A DNA stretch of 19,692 bases from JAKEGK01 sp036507695 (GCA_036507695.1 DATCIR010000240.1:1-19692); one strand, 5' to 3'. Shown: positions 7,474 to 15,712, numbered from the stretch's first letter. Notes: a model not told the origin generated them from the letters alone. Program-made: numbers and translations.

Positions 7474-8585
7474 CAGGACACGCCTCTCGAGGTGTCGATA
7501 TGCCCGAACTTTTGCTGAGTGCGCCGGGTTTTATCCAGTACTTTACCGACCAGTTGACCGCAGGCGGCGTCGATATCGTCACCGCGCGTTTTGCGGGTAA
7601 TGGTCGTTAAATTATGTTGCATTAATATGTCACGAAACCGGTCCAGCGCCTGCTTCGACGAGCGGCGATAGCGCGTTTGCGGAAAAGGATTAAACGGAAT
7701 AAGGTTCACTTTCACCGGCATGTCTTTTAGTAAACGCACCAGTTCATGCGCTTGTTCCGCGCTGTCATTGACGCCATCGAGCATGACATACTCTATAGTG
7801 ATACGGCGCCGGTCCTGCCCCACGTAGCGCTTGCATGCCGCCAACACTTCCTGAATCGGATATTTCTTGTTGAGCGGGACCAGCTCATTGCGCAGGGCGT
7901 CGTTGGGGGCGTGTAACGACAAGGCCAGGCTGACATCGCTGACTTCGCGCAACCGTTCGATGGCCGGCACCACACCCGCGGTACTGAGCGTCACCCGGCG
8001 CTTTGACAAACCATAGGCGAAATCATCCATCATCACATTCATTGCCTTGACCACATTGTCGAAATTCAGCAGGGGTTCACCCATGCCCATCAAGACGACA
8101 TTGGAGACAATGCGCTCCCCCTTGGGGTCAAATCCCAGGGATCGGTTGGCAACCCAGATTTGTCCGATGATTTCCGCCGTGGATAAATTGCGGTTAAAGC
8201 CTTGTTGCGCGGTGGAACAAAACGAACAAGCCAGGGCGCATCCCACCTGGGATGATACACACAGCGTGCCGCGGCCCTGCTCCGGAATGAATACGGTTTC
8301 GATGTGATTGCCGGAATCGATTTCCAGGACCCACTTGTGGGTACCGTCACCGGATTGCTGATCGGTCACCACCTTGGGCACACGGATTTCCGCGAGCTCT
8401 TTTAATTTCGCCCGCAGATTCTTGCTGAGATTGGTCATGGCGTCAAAATCATCCACGCCGAACTGATAAAGCCATTTCAGCATTTGTGTCGCGCGAAACG
8501 GTTTTTCTCCCAACTCGGCGAAAAACGTCTCCATGCCAGGCCGCGCCAGGTTCAGCAAATTGGTTTTGGAGGCAAGGGTTTGCAA
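7473..8585 (-). CDS. rlmN: Dual-specificity 23S rRNA/tRNA adenine-C2 methyltransferase RlmN
   Basis: A radical SAM enzyme that makes 2-methyladenosine at 23S rRNA A2503 and at A37 of some tRNAs. It has 370 residues. The cluster motif CALACSFC supplies Cys116, Cys120 and Cys123. Other family signatures are GEPLLNFDNVVKAMN, RRVTLSTAGVVP and LSLHAPND. The resolving and methyl-carrying Cys342 lies in GDDIDAACGQL, and the other catalytic Cys of the family should be in the C-terminal half of the barrel. The start codon appears to be TTG (8583-8585), giving MQTLASKTNLLNLARPGM; its ribosome site is weak (GAGAAAGAGAT). The only nearby ATG would remove the conserved KTNLL segment. It overlaps pilW by one base and lies 159 bases from ndk. 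Confidence 0.95.
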   Translation of the reverse strand: MQTLASKTNLLNLARPGMETFFAELGEKPFRATQMLKWLYQFGVDDFDAMTNLSKNLRAKLKELAEIRVPKVVTDQQSGDGTHKWVLEIDSGNHIETVFIPEQGRGTLCVSSQVGCALACSFCSTAQQGFNRNLSTAEIIGQIWVANRSLGFDPKGERIVSNVVLMGMGEPLLNFDNVVKAMNVMMDDFAYGLSKRRVTLSTAGVVPAIERLREVSDVSLALSLHAPNDALRNELVPLNKKYPIQEVLAACKRYVGQDRRRITIEYVMLDGVNDSAEQAHELVRLLKDMPVKVNLIPFNPFPQTRYRRSSKQALDRFRDILMQHNLTTITRKTRGDDIDAACGQLVGKVLDKTRRTQQKFGHIDTSRGVS

Positions 8586-8613
8586 GTTCCGGATCTCTTT
8601 CTCAGTGTCGATG

Positions 8614-8639
8614 GTCAGTGGTGCGTGTCAGTGGTGCGT
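8614..8639. repeat. Exact 13-bp tandem duplication between rlmN and ndk
   Basis: GTCAGTGGTGCGT occurs at 8614-8626 and again at 8627-8639. A degenerate third copy may lie just to the left. It falls in the non-coding gap, about 30 bases upstream of the rlmN start. Confidence 0.9.
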
Positions 8640-8744
8640 ATTGTTAGTGGTATTAGTTGCCAGTTGCGGCAGCCAGTGCTTCTGTCTGAAATTCAGTTCT
8701 TTCACACTATTGTTTCACCCTACGAGTTTAGCGTAATTGCTCAC

Positions 8745-9176
8745 TCAGCGGGTGCGGGGACAAAGCTCCTGGTCCTGGAAGAAAAACGCGATTTCGGTTT
8801 TCGCGGTATCCGGTCCATCCGATCCGTGCACGGCATTTTCATCGATCGTCGTGGCGAAATCGGCCCGGATGGTTCCGGGTTCGGCTTGCTGCGGGTTGGT
8901 GGCCCCCATAATCGCGCGATTTCGGGCAATCGCATTTTCCCCCTCCAGCACTTGTACCATTACTGGCCCGGACGTCATAAACGCCACCAAGTCATTGAAA
9001 AATGGACGCTCTTTATGGATAGCATAAAAGCCTTCGGCTTGCTTTTTGGTCAGGCGCAGCATTTTCGCCGCGATAATTTTCAAACCGGCGGCTTCGAAGC
9101 GGGAATAAATCTCGCCAATCACATTTTTCGCGACGGCATCGGGTTTGATGATGGAAAAGGTTCGTTCAACCGCCAT
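8745..9176 (-). CDS. ndk: Nucleoside diphosphate kinase
   Basis: It transfers the gamma phosphate from ATP to other NDPs through a phosphohistidine. At 143 residues the length equals E. coli Ndk. Visible features are the N-terminal ERTFSIIKPDAVAKN, the Kpn-loop region around GPVMVQVLEGENAI, RxxMGATNP, and the active-site His117 in ENAVHGSD. The C-terminus is FFFQDQELCPRTR. The start is ATG with GGAG 11 bases upstream. It is flanked by rlmN and by an extra oxygenase gene; in the usual Pseudomonas-like order ndk would follow iscX directly. Confidence 0.97.
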   Translation of the reverse strand: MAVERTFSIIKPDAVAKNVIGEIYSRFEAAGLKIIAAKMLRLTKKQAEGFYAIHKERPFFNDLVAFMTSGPVMVQVLEGENAIARNRAIMGATNPQQAEPGTIRADFATTIDENAVHGSDGPDTAKTEIAFFFQDQELCPRTR

Positions 9177-9263
9177 TTTGGCTATTTCTCCAAAGGTTTA
9201 GCTTTTGTCGCAAACTATGCACGGGCGGCCAATTCCGCCGGTTATCACAGAGTTAAACGGGCG

Positions 9264-9269
9264 ATTATA
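9264..9269 (-). promoter_or_regulatory. Candidate -10 element for ndk
   Basis: On the minus strand this is a perfect TATAAT about 88 bases upstream of the ndk ATG, in the 228-base gap after the oxygenase gene. No good -35 is present at 16-18 bases spacing, so this is only a candidate. The remainder of the gap shows a 14-bp tandem repeat and nothing else I can name. Confidence 0.35.
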
Positions 9270-9299
9270 ACTAGTATTGGCAGCAAATAACCAGTTACG

Positions 9300-9327
9300 C
9301 GCACCAAACAATTCGCACCAAACAATT
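9300..9327. repeat. Exact 14-bp tandem duplication upstream of ndk
   Basis: CGCACCAAACAATT occurs at 9300-9313 and again at 9314-9327 without mismatch, about 35 bases upstream of the candidate ndk -10 element. Confidence 0.93.
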
Positions 9328-9404
9328 AATGTGGTTAGGACCTACAAAAGACGGATTTGATCTTATTGAGGCTTGAAAAATTGTAAACCGCTACGTGATG
9401 CGAT

Positions 9405-10055
9405 CTAGTAAGACGCTGTGTTTGGGAGTGTTTTTATTTCCGAGCGTGGCTTGCGCGTCGCGCCAAAATTGGTCGAAAAGAAGCAAGCCAGAGTCTGCCG
9501 CACCCCGTCCCTGACAGGCATGACTTCATGAGGAATATCGCCGCGCATTAATAACACGGAGTGCTTGGTCAGTTCCAATACCTGTTCGCCGCTTTCCGGG
9601 TGGTATAAGACAAACTCACCGCCCTCAAAGGTGTCACTGAATTGGAAAACCGCGGTCGCCAGATAATCCGGGGTCGTATCCCGGTCGACATGATAACCAA
9701 TAAAATCGTGTGAAAACAGCCGATTACCCTGGCAACGGCGCATGCACAGCGGGTAATCCCCCAGCACATGTCCAAAAAAGGCATGCATCTCTTCGTTCAT
9801 CACAATATCCAGCAAGGAACCCGACAACGCATGCAAGGACTGGGGTTTTACTACGTCGTTCACAAATCGGCCAACCCACACGGAATGCGCGTCACCAGTA
9901 TCGCCGCCCACCACCTTGACGTAATCCATTTTCTCCAGCAGCGCTTGGATTTGGCGCCATTGTTCAGCCGGCAACGGGATTTCGCCGGGCTGTAAAATGA
10001 CATATCCCTGCTGCTTGAAAATTTGAGCAAGTTGATTAGTGGTGCGTGGTGACAT
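9405..10055 (-). CDS. 2-oxoglutarate/Fe(II)-dependent oxygenase (prolyl-4-hydroxylase-like fold), substrate unknown
   Basis: With the ATG at 10055 the protein has 216 residues. The iron-binding facial triad is visible: H122-x-D124 in GYHVDRDTTPDY and the distal His176 in GDIPHEVMPV. Arg186 in RDGVRQTL follows ten residues later, where the 2-oxoglutarate carboxylate is usually held. The strand EGGEFVLYHPESGEQVL is typical of P4H-like 2OG oxygenases. There is no signal peptide, so it is probably cytoplasmic. An upstream in-frame ATG at 10115 would add 20 residues that look non-conserved; neither start has a strong ribosome site. A candidate -10 element lies between the two starts and favours the shorter form. 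It sits between iscX and ndk, outside the usual gene order. The substrate cannot be read from the sequence. Confidence 0.82.
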   Translation of the reverse strand: MSPRTTNQLAQIFKQQGYVILQPGEIPLPAEQWRQIQALLEKMDYVKVVGGDTGDAHSVWVGRFVNDVVKPQSLHALSGSLLDIVMNEEMHAFFGHVLGDYPLCMRRCQGNRLFSHDFIGYHVDRDTTPDYLATAVFQFSDTFEGGEFVLYHPESGEQVLELTKHSVLLMRGDIPHEVMPVRDGVRQTLACFFSTNFGATRKPRSEIKTLPNTASY

Positions 10056-10103
10056 ACTGGAAACAGAATCTCGTCTATCAAGCCAAAAAATGAAAACGCG
10101 GTT

Positions 10104-10109
10104 ATTGTA
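10104..10109 (-). promoter_or_regulatory. Candidate -10 element for the 2OG oxygenase
   Basis: TACAAT on the minus strand, about 50 bases upstream of the ATG at 10055 and just inside the longer reading from 10115. The -35 region is poor. If it is used, transcription would begin near 10097 and only the shorter protein could be made from this promoter. Confidence 0.25.
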
Positions 10110-10206
10110 CCGCATACCGGCCAGGTCGGGGACTATATTCTTAAAAAGCCAGTTCTGTTTTGCCCTGGATCAAGCTTCAGATATAAAAACGGCATTGGCA
10201 CAGAAA

Positions 10207-10410
10207 TCAACCGGCGCGTTCGTCGATCCACGCCATCTGGATCGCTTCCAGAATTTTCTCGCCGCAATGCTCCGGATCATCGTCAAAGCCATCCAGATCC
10301 AGGCACCATTGCATTAAGTCGGTAAAACGCAGGTATTGCGGGTCGACATCAGGATGAGCCTCATCCAGGGCGATGGCGACGTCCAGGCTGTCGGTCCATT
10401 TCAGCGACAT
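10207..10410 (-). CDS. iscX: IscX (YfhJ), ISC accessory iron-binding/regulatory protein
   Basis: A small acidic 67-residue protein with the family pattern LKWTDSLDVAIAL, RFTDLMQW, FDDDP and EKILEAI. IscX binds IscS, competes with CyaY and has been proposed as an iron-dependent modulator of cluster assembly. It has the best ribosome site in the operon: GAGGGAG six bases before the ATG (10417-10423). The gap from the fdx stop is 23 bases. This is the last isc gene; the following 151 bases show no clear terminator. Confidence 0.96.
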   Translation of the reverse strand: MSLKWTDSLDVAIALDEAHPDVDPQYLRFTDLMQWCLDLDGFDDDPEHCGEKILEAIQMAWIDERAG

Positions 10411-10433
10411 AATGGTCTCCCTCTTTTGCGTAA

Positions 10434-10772
10434 TTAATGATTTTCCGACACCATATTGATGGTGTATTTGGGAATCTCAATAACCAGATCCTCATTCGCC
10501 ACCTTGGCCTGGCAACTGAGCCGGGACTCCGGTTCCAGGCCCCAGGCCTTGTCCAGCAGGTCCTCTTCCGCTTCATCCGCTTCCGCGAGTGAATCAAAAC
10601 CTTCCCGAATGATGACATGACAGGTTGTGCAGGCGCAGGATTTTTCACAGGCATGCTCGATAGGAATGCCATTTTGCAGAGCGGCGTCGCAAATGGTGGT
10701 GCCGGCCTCCGCCTGAACGATAGCGCCTTCAGGGCATATTTCCTCATGGGGTAAAAAAATCAATTGTGGCAT
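10434..10772 (-). CDS. fdx: ISC-type [2Fe-2S] ferredoxin
   Basis: An adrenodoxin-like ferredoxin that supplies electrons for cluster assembly on IscU. From the ATG at 10772 it has 112 residues and begins MPQLIFLPHEEICPEGA, matching the E. coli start; AGAGA lies just upstream. The cluster Cys are 42, 48, 51 and 87 (ACEKSCACTTCH ... LSCQAK). The C-terminal YTINM is conserved. An upstream in-frame TTG would add 11 residues without a ribosome site and was rejected. hscA ends 65 bases upstream, iscX follows after 23 bases. Confidence 0.96.
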   Translation of the reverse strand: MPQLIFLPHEEICPEGAIVQAEAGTTICDAALQNGIPIEHACEKSCACTTCHVIIREGFDSLAEADEAEEDLLDKAWGLEPESRLSCQAKVANEDLVIEIPKYTINMVSENH

Positions 10773-10837
10773 TTTGAATTTCTCTGGCGATGTTTTCTCT
10801 GACAATCAGTAATGTTTGCCATAGTACTCAACCGGTT

Positions 10838-12718
10838 TTACTGGCCAAAGTCATCAACTTTGCGCCCTGCCATGGCCGACCGGATACTCTCATTCATACG
10901 CCGCGCGGCGAATTCGATACTGACCTCGTTCAAATCATTGATGGCGTGTTTGATAGCGACGTGGTCATTGCCTTGCCGGGTTTTTTGCAGCGTTTCCAGC
11001 TTGGTTTCCAGTTGTTGAATCTCTTCGGCTGACAACAGCCGCTCGCCATCAGCTTTTAACGCCGCCTGCACGGCGAGAATGACGCGATCCGCTTCCACCT
11101 GTTGCTCACGCAGATTGCGGGCTGCCACATCCTGCTCAGCATAGGACATGGAGTCACGCAACATGTGTTCGATTTCGGAATCCGACAGCCCAAAGGAAGG
11201 CTTCACCTGGATACTGCTTGCCGCACCCGTAGTTAGTTCTTTGGCGCTGACGGACAGCAGGCCGTCGGCGTCGACCTGAAACGTTACCCGGATTCTTGCC
11301 GCTGCCGCCACCATCGGCGGAATACCGTGCAATTCAAATTTCGCCAGCGAACGGCAGTCACTCACCAGTTCCCGTTCACCCTGCACCACGTGAAAGGACA
11401 TGGCGGTCTGACCATCCTTGAACGTAGTGAATTCCTGAGCGCGGGCAACGGGTATGGTGGTATTGCGGTGGATGATTTTCTCCGCCAAGCCTCCCATGGT
11501 TTCAATGCCCAGGGACAGAGGAATTACATCGAGCAGTAACATCTCAGTTTCGGGCTTATTGCCCACGAGGATATCCGCCTGAATCGCCGCGCCAATCGCA
11601 ACCACTTGTTCGGGATCAACATCCACCAGCAGCTCACGCCGGAAAAATTCCCGCACCAGTTCCCTGACGCGCGGCATGCGCGTGGAACCACCTACCAGCA
11701 CCACATCCGTGATGTCGTCCGGGTTAATACCGGCATCCCGCAATGCCCGTTTGCAGGGCGGCAAGGTTTGTTTGATTAACGGATCAATCAAACGGTGCAA
11801 TATTTCACGGGTAAGCACGCCTTGCCAGTGAACACCCTGAGCGCTGTCTGAAATCTCAATGCTCACACTGGTTGATTCAGTCAGCGCCTCTTTGGCATCG
11901 CAGGCCTTTTGTATCAACAGCCGAACCAGCGACTGGTCATTGTGGCTGGAAATTCCGGCCTGTTGTTTCAACCATTGGGCAATGACGCGATCAAAATCAT
12001 CGCCACCCAGGGTTGAATTACCCGCGGTGGACATCACCTCGAACACGCCACGATTCAAGCGCAAAATAGACACGTCAAAGGTACCGCCACCCAGGTCATA
12101 TATAACATGCACACCTTCGGCTTTTTTGTCCAGGCCATAGGCGACTGCAGCTGCGGTAGGTTCATTCAGCAAGCGCAATACCTTCAAGCCCGCCAGCCTG
12201 GCGGCATCCTTGGTTGCCTGACGCTGCGCGTCATCGAAATAGGCCGGCACCGTAATGACGGCGCCAGTCAACTCCCCGCCCAGAGCCTTTTCCGCGCGGT
12301 GTTTTAACTGCCTGAGGATTTCCGCGGAAACCTCGACGGCACTGACATTGCCAGCGACGGTCTTGATACGGGGAACCTTGGACTCAGTCTCAACAAATTC
12401 ATAGTGAACATCACCACTGCTGGCGTTGATGTCCGCAATACCACGCCCCATAAAACGTTTCACGGAACTGATGGTATTTAATGGATCAGTAACGGCGGCC
12501 AGCTTCGCTGCTTCGCCTGCGATGCTACTGCCGCCGGGCAGATAACGCACCACGGAAGGCAAAATGCTCCGGCCATTTTCATCCTGCAGGGTGACAGGCA
12601 TACCGCTGCGCACGGTGGCGACCAGGGAATTCGTGGTACCCAAATCGATACCCACGGCCAAACGGTGCTGGTGTGGCGCGGTGGATTTGCCTGGTTCACT
12701 GATGTGTATTAAGGCCAT
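10838..12718 (-). CDS. hscA: Fe-S assembly Hsp70 chaperone HscA
   Basis: The specialised Hsp70 that, with HscB, binds the LPPVK motif of IscU and drives cluster release. It has 626 residues against 616 in E. coli. The N-terminus MALIHISEPGKSTAPHQHRL is characteristic of HscA rather than DnaK. ATPase signatures are GIDLGTTN (23-30), VPAYFDDAQRQATKDA, LLNEPTAAA, IYDLGGGTFDVS and VVLVGGSTRMPRV. The substrate domain begins near LDVIPLSLGIETMGG. The LPPVK target is present in the IscU of this operon. Gap to hscB is 106 bases, the longest inside the isc cluster after iscR-iscS; I see no promoter or terminator in it. Confidence 0.97.
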   Translation of the reverse strand: MALIHISEPGKSTAPHQHRLAVGIDLGTTNSLVATVRSGMPVTLQDENGRSILPSVVRYLPGGSSIAGEAAKLAAVTDPLNTISSVKRFMGRGIADINASSGDVHYEFVETESKVPRIKTVAGNVSAVEVSAEILRQLKHRAEKALGGELTGAVITVPAYFDDAQRQATKDAARLAGLKVLRLLNEPTAAAVAYGLDKKAEGVHVIYDLGGGTFDVSILRLNRGVFEVMSTAGNSTLGGDDFDRVIAQWLKQQAGISSHNDQSLVRLLIQKACDAKEALTESTSVSIEISDSAQGVHWQGVLTREILHRLIDPLIKQTLPPCKRALRDAGINPDDITDVVLVGGSTRMPRVRELVREFFRRELLVDVDPEQVVAIGAAIQADILVGNKPETEMLLLDVIPLSLGIETMGGLAEKIIHRNTTIPVARAQEFTTFKDGQTAMSFHVVQGERELVSDCRSLAKFELHGIPPMVAAAARIRVTFQVDADGLLSVSAKELTTGAASSIQVKPSFGLSDSEIEHMLRDSMSYAEQDVAARNLREQQVEADRVILAVQAALKADGERLLSAEEIQQLETKLETLQKTRQGNDHVAIKHAINDLNEVSIEFAARRMNESIRSAMAGRKVDDFGQ

Positions 12719-12824
12719 GAAAAAATGAATTTACGTTTATCGTTAATTATAAATAACACGCCAAGCCGTACTCGAAAGCCGCGGAACCGTGCAGGCCGGT
12801 GTCCGGGGTGGATGCAGCGCAGGC

Positions 12825-13370
12825 TTACGACATCAATTCCTCTTCCAGCATCTCGGTTTCATGTTGCAGCTTCACCATAAACTGCATACGGCGCACATAA
12901 TCGGCGATTTGCGGTATTTTTTTTTCATTGCTCTCATCGAACAGGCTCGTCAATACCGTAATCTGCTCCGCTATCGCCTGCTCGATTTCCTTGGCTATCA
13001 CCAGTAATTTTGCCTCTGGATTATTCTGGGCACGAACCCGTTCCAGCTCCTCACGCAAGCGCATTTGTTGCATTAAAAACTCAGAGTCCATGTTAACGCT
13101 GGATTCACTGGACAAATCAACACCTTTGAGTTGCAACATGTAACGCGCCCTTAACAGCGGATTTTTCAGTGTTTGATACGCCTCGTTAATCAAGGCAGAC
13201 TGCTGCATTGACAGGCGCCGCTCAAGGTCAGTGGCGTTGGCAAATTTATCAGGATGAACAGTTGCCTGGAGTTTTCGATAACGGGTGGAGAGTTCTGTTA
13301 AGTCGAGATCGTAGGCTGCCGGCAGGTTGAATAGTTCAAAATAGTTTTGCATCAACCCAGCCGTTGTCAT
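12825..13370 (-). CDS. hscB: Fe-S assembly J-domain co-chaperone HscB
   Basis: A J-protein that brings IscU to HscA and stimulates its ATPase. It has 181 residues. The N-terminal J domain begins YFELFNLPAAYDLDL and carries the essential HPD at 39-41 (VHPDKF). The C-terminal three-helix domain that binds IscU follows (MQQMRLREELERV, DYVRRMQFMVKL). The chosen ATG at 13370 has a modest GGA site 8 bases away. A second ATG at 13352 (MQNYFELF) lines up better with the E. coli start but has a poorly spaced ribosome site. iscA ends 22 bases upstream. Confidence 0.95.
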   Translation of the reverse strand: MTTAGLMQNYFELFNLPAAYDLDLTELSTRYRKLQATVHPDKFANATDLERRLSMQQSALINEAYQTLKNPLLRARYMLQLKGVDLSSESSVNMDSEFLMQQMRLREELERVRAQNNPEAKLLVIAKEIEQAIAEQITVLTSLFDESNEKKIPQIADYVRRMQFMVKLQHETEMLEEELMS

Positions 13371-13392
13371 TGTTTATTCCAACGTCCGCTGA

Positions 13393-13716
13393 TTACACGG
13401 TAAAACTTTCGCCGCAACCGCATTCACCCTTAACATTCGGATTATTAAACCTGAATCCTTCATTCAAACCTTCGCGGGTATAATCCAGTTCAGTGCCATC
13501 GAGATAAAGCAGGCTTTTGGGATCCACGATGACTTTGACGCCGTGGTCTTCAAAAACCTTATCCTCGGGAGTCACTTCATCGGCAAATTCGAGAACATAC
13601 GCCATGCCGGAACAGCCGGTGGTTTTCACAGCCAGGCGGACACCGACGCCCTTGCCCCGATTCGCAAGAAATCCTCGTACGTGTTGCGCCGCCGCGTCGG
13701 TTAAGGTGATACTCAT
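13393..13716 (-). CDS. iscA: A-type Fe-S carrier protein IscA
   Basis: It carries or transfers clusters, particularly 4Fe-4S, to client proteins. At 107 residues the length equals E. coli IscA. The three ligand cysteines are Cys35 (TTGCSGMAY), Cys99 and Cys101 (GECGCGESF). The start is MSITLTDAAAQHV. It lies 43 bases after iscU and 22 before hscB, inside the operon. Confidence 0.97.
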   Translation of the reverse strand: MSITLTDAAAQHVRGFLANRGKGVGVRLAVKTTGCSGMAYVLEFADEVTPEDKVFEDHGVKVIVDPKSLLYLDGTELDYTREGLNEGFRFNNPNVKGECGCGESFTV

Positions 13717-13759
13717 AAGTCGATCAACCCTGAAATAAAAACTTGAAGCACCGCCTGAT

Positions 13760-14149
13760 TCAATCTACTGCGTCCTGTTTTTGGCGGTAGTCATTGATGG
13801 CTGATTTTATCGCATCTTCCGCCAGCACGGAACAATGCACTTTAACAGGAGGTAAAGCCAATTCTTCCGCAATCTGTGAATTCTTGATTTCCGAGGCTTG
13901 ATCCAGTGTTTTGCCTTTGACCCACTCGGTTAACAGTGAACTCGAGGCTATCGCGGAACCACAGCCGTAGGTTTTAAAACGGGCGTCTTCGATGATGCCG
14001 GCTGCATTCACCTTGATTTGCAGGCGCATTACGTCACCGCATGCCGGCGCACCCACCATACCCGTTCCAACAGCACGATCGGCGGCATCGAAACCGCCCA
14101 CATTACGCGGATCATTGTAGTGATCCATTACTTTATCGCTATAGGCCAT
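13760..14149 (-). CDS. iscU: Fe-S cluster scaffold IscU
   Basis: The scaffold on which clusters are built before transfer. It has 129 residues. The ligands Cys37, Asp39, Cys63, His105 and Cys106 are all present (APACGDVM, YGCGSAIASSS, KVHCSVLAEDAI). The HscA recognition motif LPPVK is at 99-103. The gap from iscS is 57 bases, and iscA follows after 43. Confidence 0.98.
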   Translation of the reverse strand: MAYSDKVMDHYNDPRNVGGFDAADRAVGTGMVGAPACGDVMRLQIKVNAAGIIEDARFKTYGCGSAIASSSLLTEWVKGKTLDQASEIKNSQIAEELALPPVKVHCSVLAEDAIKSAINDYRQKQDAVD

Positions 14150-14206
14150 AATTAATACTCACTTTCTCACTCAACGTCTGCATCAAAAATTTTAACATCA
14201 CCACGC

Positions 14207-15421
14207 TTAATGCGCCGCCCACTGGACCTTCGACAAGTCGATCCCTTCCTTATACATATCCCATAACGGTGACAGCTCACGTAGCTTGGCAATCGCCTTG
14301 TGCACCTGCTCGATGGCATAATCAATGTCTTCTTCCCTGGTAAAGCGGCCCATACTGAACCGGATCGAACTATGCGCCAACTCATCATTGCGGCCCAGGG
14401 CGCGCAACACATAAGACGGTTCGAGGCTGGCGGACGTGCATGCCGAGCCTGAAGACACCGCGATACCTTTCAACGCCATAATCAGCGATTCACCTTCCAC
14501 GAAATTGAAACTGACATTTAATATATTGGGAACCTGATGCTCAATATCGCCATTGAGGTAGACTTCCTCAATGTCCTGCAGGCTGTAGTAGAGCTTGTCA
14601 CGCAGCTGGGTGATACGCTGGTTGTCCTCCGCCATTTGCTCCTTGGCAATACGAAAGGCTTCACCCATACCGGCGATTTGGTGAGTCGCCAGGGTACCCG
14701 AGCGCATACCGCGTTCATGACCGCCGCCATGCATTTGCGCTTCAATGCGCACCCGGGGCTTGCGCCTGACATAGAGCGCACCAATACCTTTCGGACCATA
14801 GATTTTGTGGCCGGAAAAGGACATCAGATCAACTTTTGTTTTTTCCAGGTCAATAGGCACCTTGCCTGCGCTTTGCGCGGCGTCCACGTGAAAAATGATG
14901 CCTTTTCCCCGGGTAATTTCTCCAATCGCCGCGATATCCTGAATGATGCCAATTTCATTATTGACGTGCATGATGGACACAAGAATGGTATCAGTACGAA
15001 TAGCGGCTTTTAGCTTTTCAAGATCGATCAAGCCATTGGGTTCAGGGTCCAGATACGTCACTTCGAATCCTTCGCGTTCCAGCTGGCGGCAGGTATCCAG
15101 CACGGCTTTGTGTTCCGACTTGGAAGTAATGATGTGCTTGCCTTTCTTATTATAGAAATGAGCGGTACCCTTGATGGCCAGATTATCAGATTCAGTTGCG
15201 CCGGAGGTCCACACAATCTCTTTGGGATTGGCATTAATCAGATCCGCCACATGCTTTCGGGCGGTTTCAATAGCCTCTTCGGCATGCCAGCCGAAAACAT
15301 GGGAGCGGGATGCCGCATTACCAAATTCGCCGTCCATGGTCAGATACTGCATCATCTTTTCCGCTACCCGCGGATCCATCGGGGTTGTGGCAGCATAGTC
15401 CATGTAAATGGGATGGCTCAT
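14207..15421 (-). CDS. iscS: Cysteine desulfurase IscS
   Basis: A PLP enzyme that converts cysteine to alanine and a protein persulfide, feeding IscU and tRNA thiolation. From the second of two adjacent ATGs it has 404 residues, the same as E. coli. The PLP Lys206 (SFSGHKIYGPKG), His104 (SEHKAVLDTC) and catalytic Cys328 (SSGSACTSAS) fall at the same numbers. GGAG at 15428-15431 is 6 bases from the second ATG and only 3 from the first (15424), hence the choice; the alternative adds one Met. The gene is separated from iscR by an unusually long gap of about 320 bases containing repeats and a hairpin. Confidence 0.97.
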   Translation of the reverse strand: MSHPIYMDYAATTPMDPRVAEKMMQYLTMDGEFGNAASRSHVFGWHAEEAIETARKHVADLINANPKEIVWTSGATESDNLAIKGTAHFYNKKGKHIITSKSEHKAVLDTCRQLEREGFEVTYLDPEPNGLIDLEKLKAAIRTDTILVSIMHVNNEIGIIQDIAAIGEITRGKGIIFHVDAAQSAGKVPIDLEKTKVDLMSFSGHKIYGPKGIGALYVRRKPRVRIEAQMHGGGHERGMRSGTLATHQIAGMGEAFRIAKEQMAEDNQRITQLRDKLYYSLQDIEEVYLNGDIEHQVPNILNVSFNFVEGESLIMALKGIAVSSGSACTSASLEPSYVLRALGRNDELAHSSIRFSMGRFTREEDIDYAIEQVHKAIAKLRELSPLWDMYKEGIDLSKVQWAAH

Positions 15422-15469
15422 CATTTACTCCAATCAAATAAAAACGGGTATATTATTTTAAACTTCAGT

Positions 15470-15519
15470 TATTAACCATGTACCTATTAACAAAGTACTT
15501 ATTAACCTAATGTATTAAC
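15470..15519. repeat. Four-copy TATTAAC array upstream of iscS
   Basis: TATTAAC starts at 15470, 15485, 15500 and 15513, giving periods of 15, 15 and 13 bases. The first two units also share GTAC between copies (TATTAACCATGTACC and TATTAACAAAGTACT). On the iscS coding strand the motif is GTTAATA. It begins about 50 bases upstream of the iscS ATG. Confidence 0.85.
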
Positions 15520-15712
15520 CTCGCGCTTGCCCGAACCAAACCGGCGCGCGCAAGTTCAAACTGCGTGGTTATCATGGTTATGATAGTGCGACTTTTGTTA
15601 TCGTGCTTCGTCCGGCAAATAACGCCATCACAAAAACTCACGGCAAACACTCTGCAACTATTGCCATGATTCAAACAGTCCTTTCGTCAAGAAACTAACT
15701 TAAAGAACACGC

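Noticed and set aside
8484..9290. 268-codon plus-strand open frame across rlmN and ndk
   Set aside because: It is antisense to the conserved rlmN and ndk coding sequences and resembles no family; it is a shadow frame.
10056..10115. Longer N-terminus for the 2OG oxygenase (start at 10115)
   Set aside because: The extra 20 residues show no family feature and a -10-like element lies inside them; not excluded, but the ATG at 10055 is preferred.
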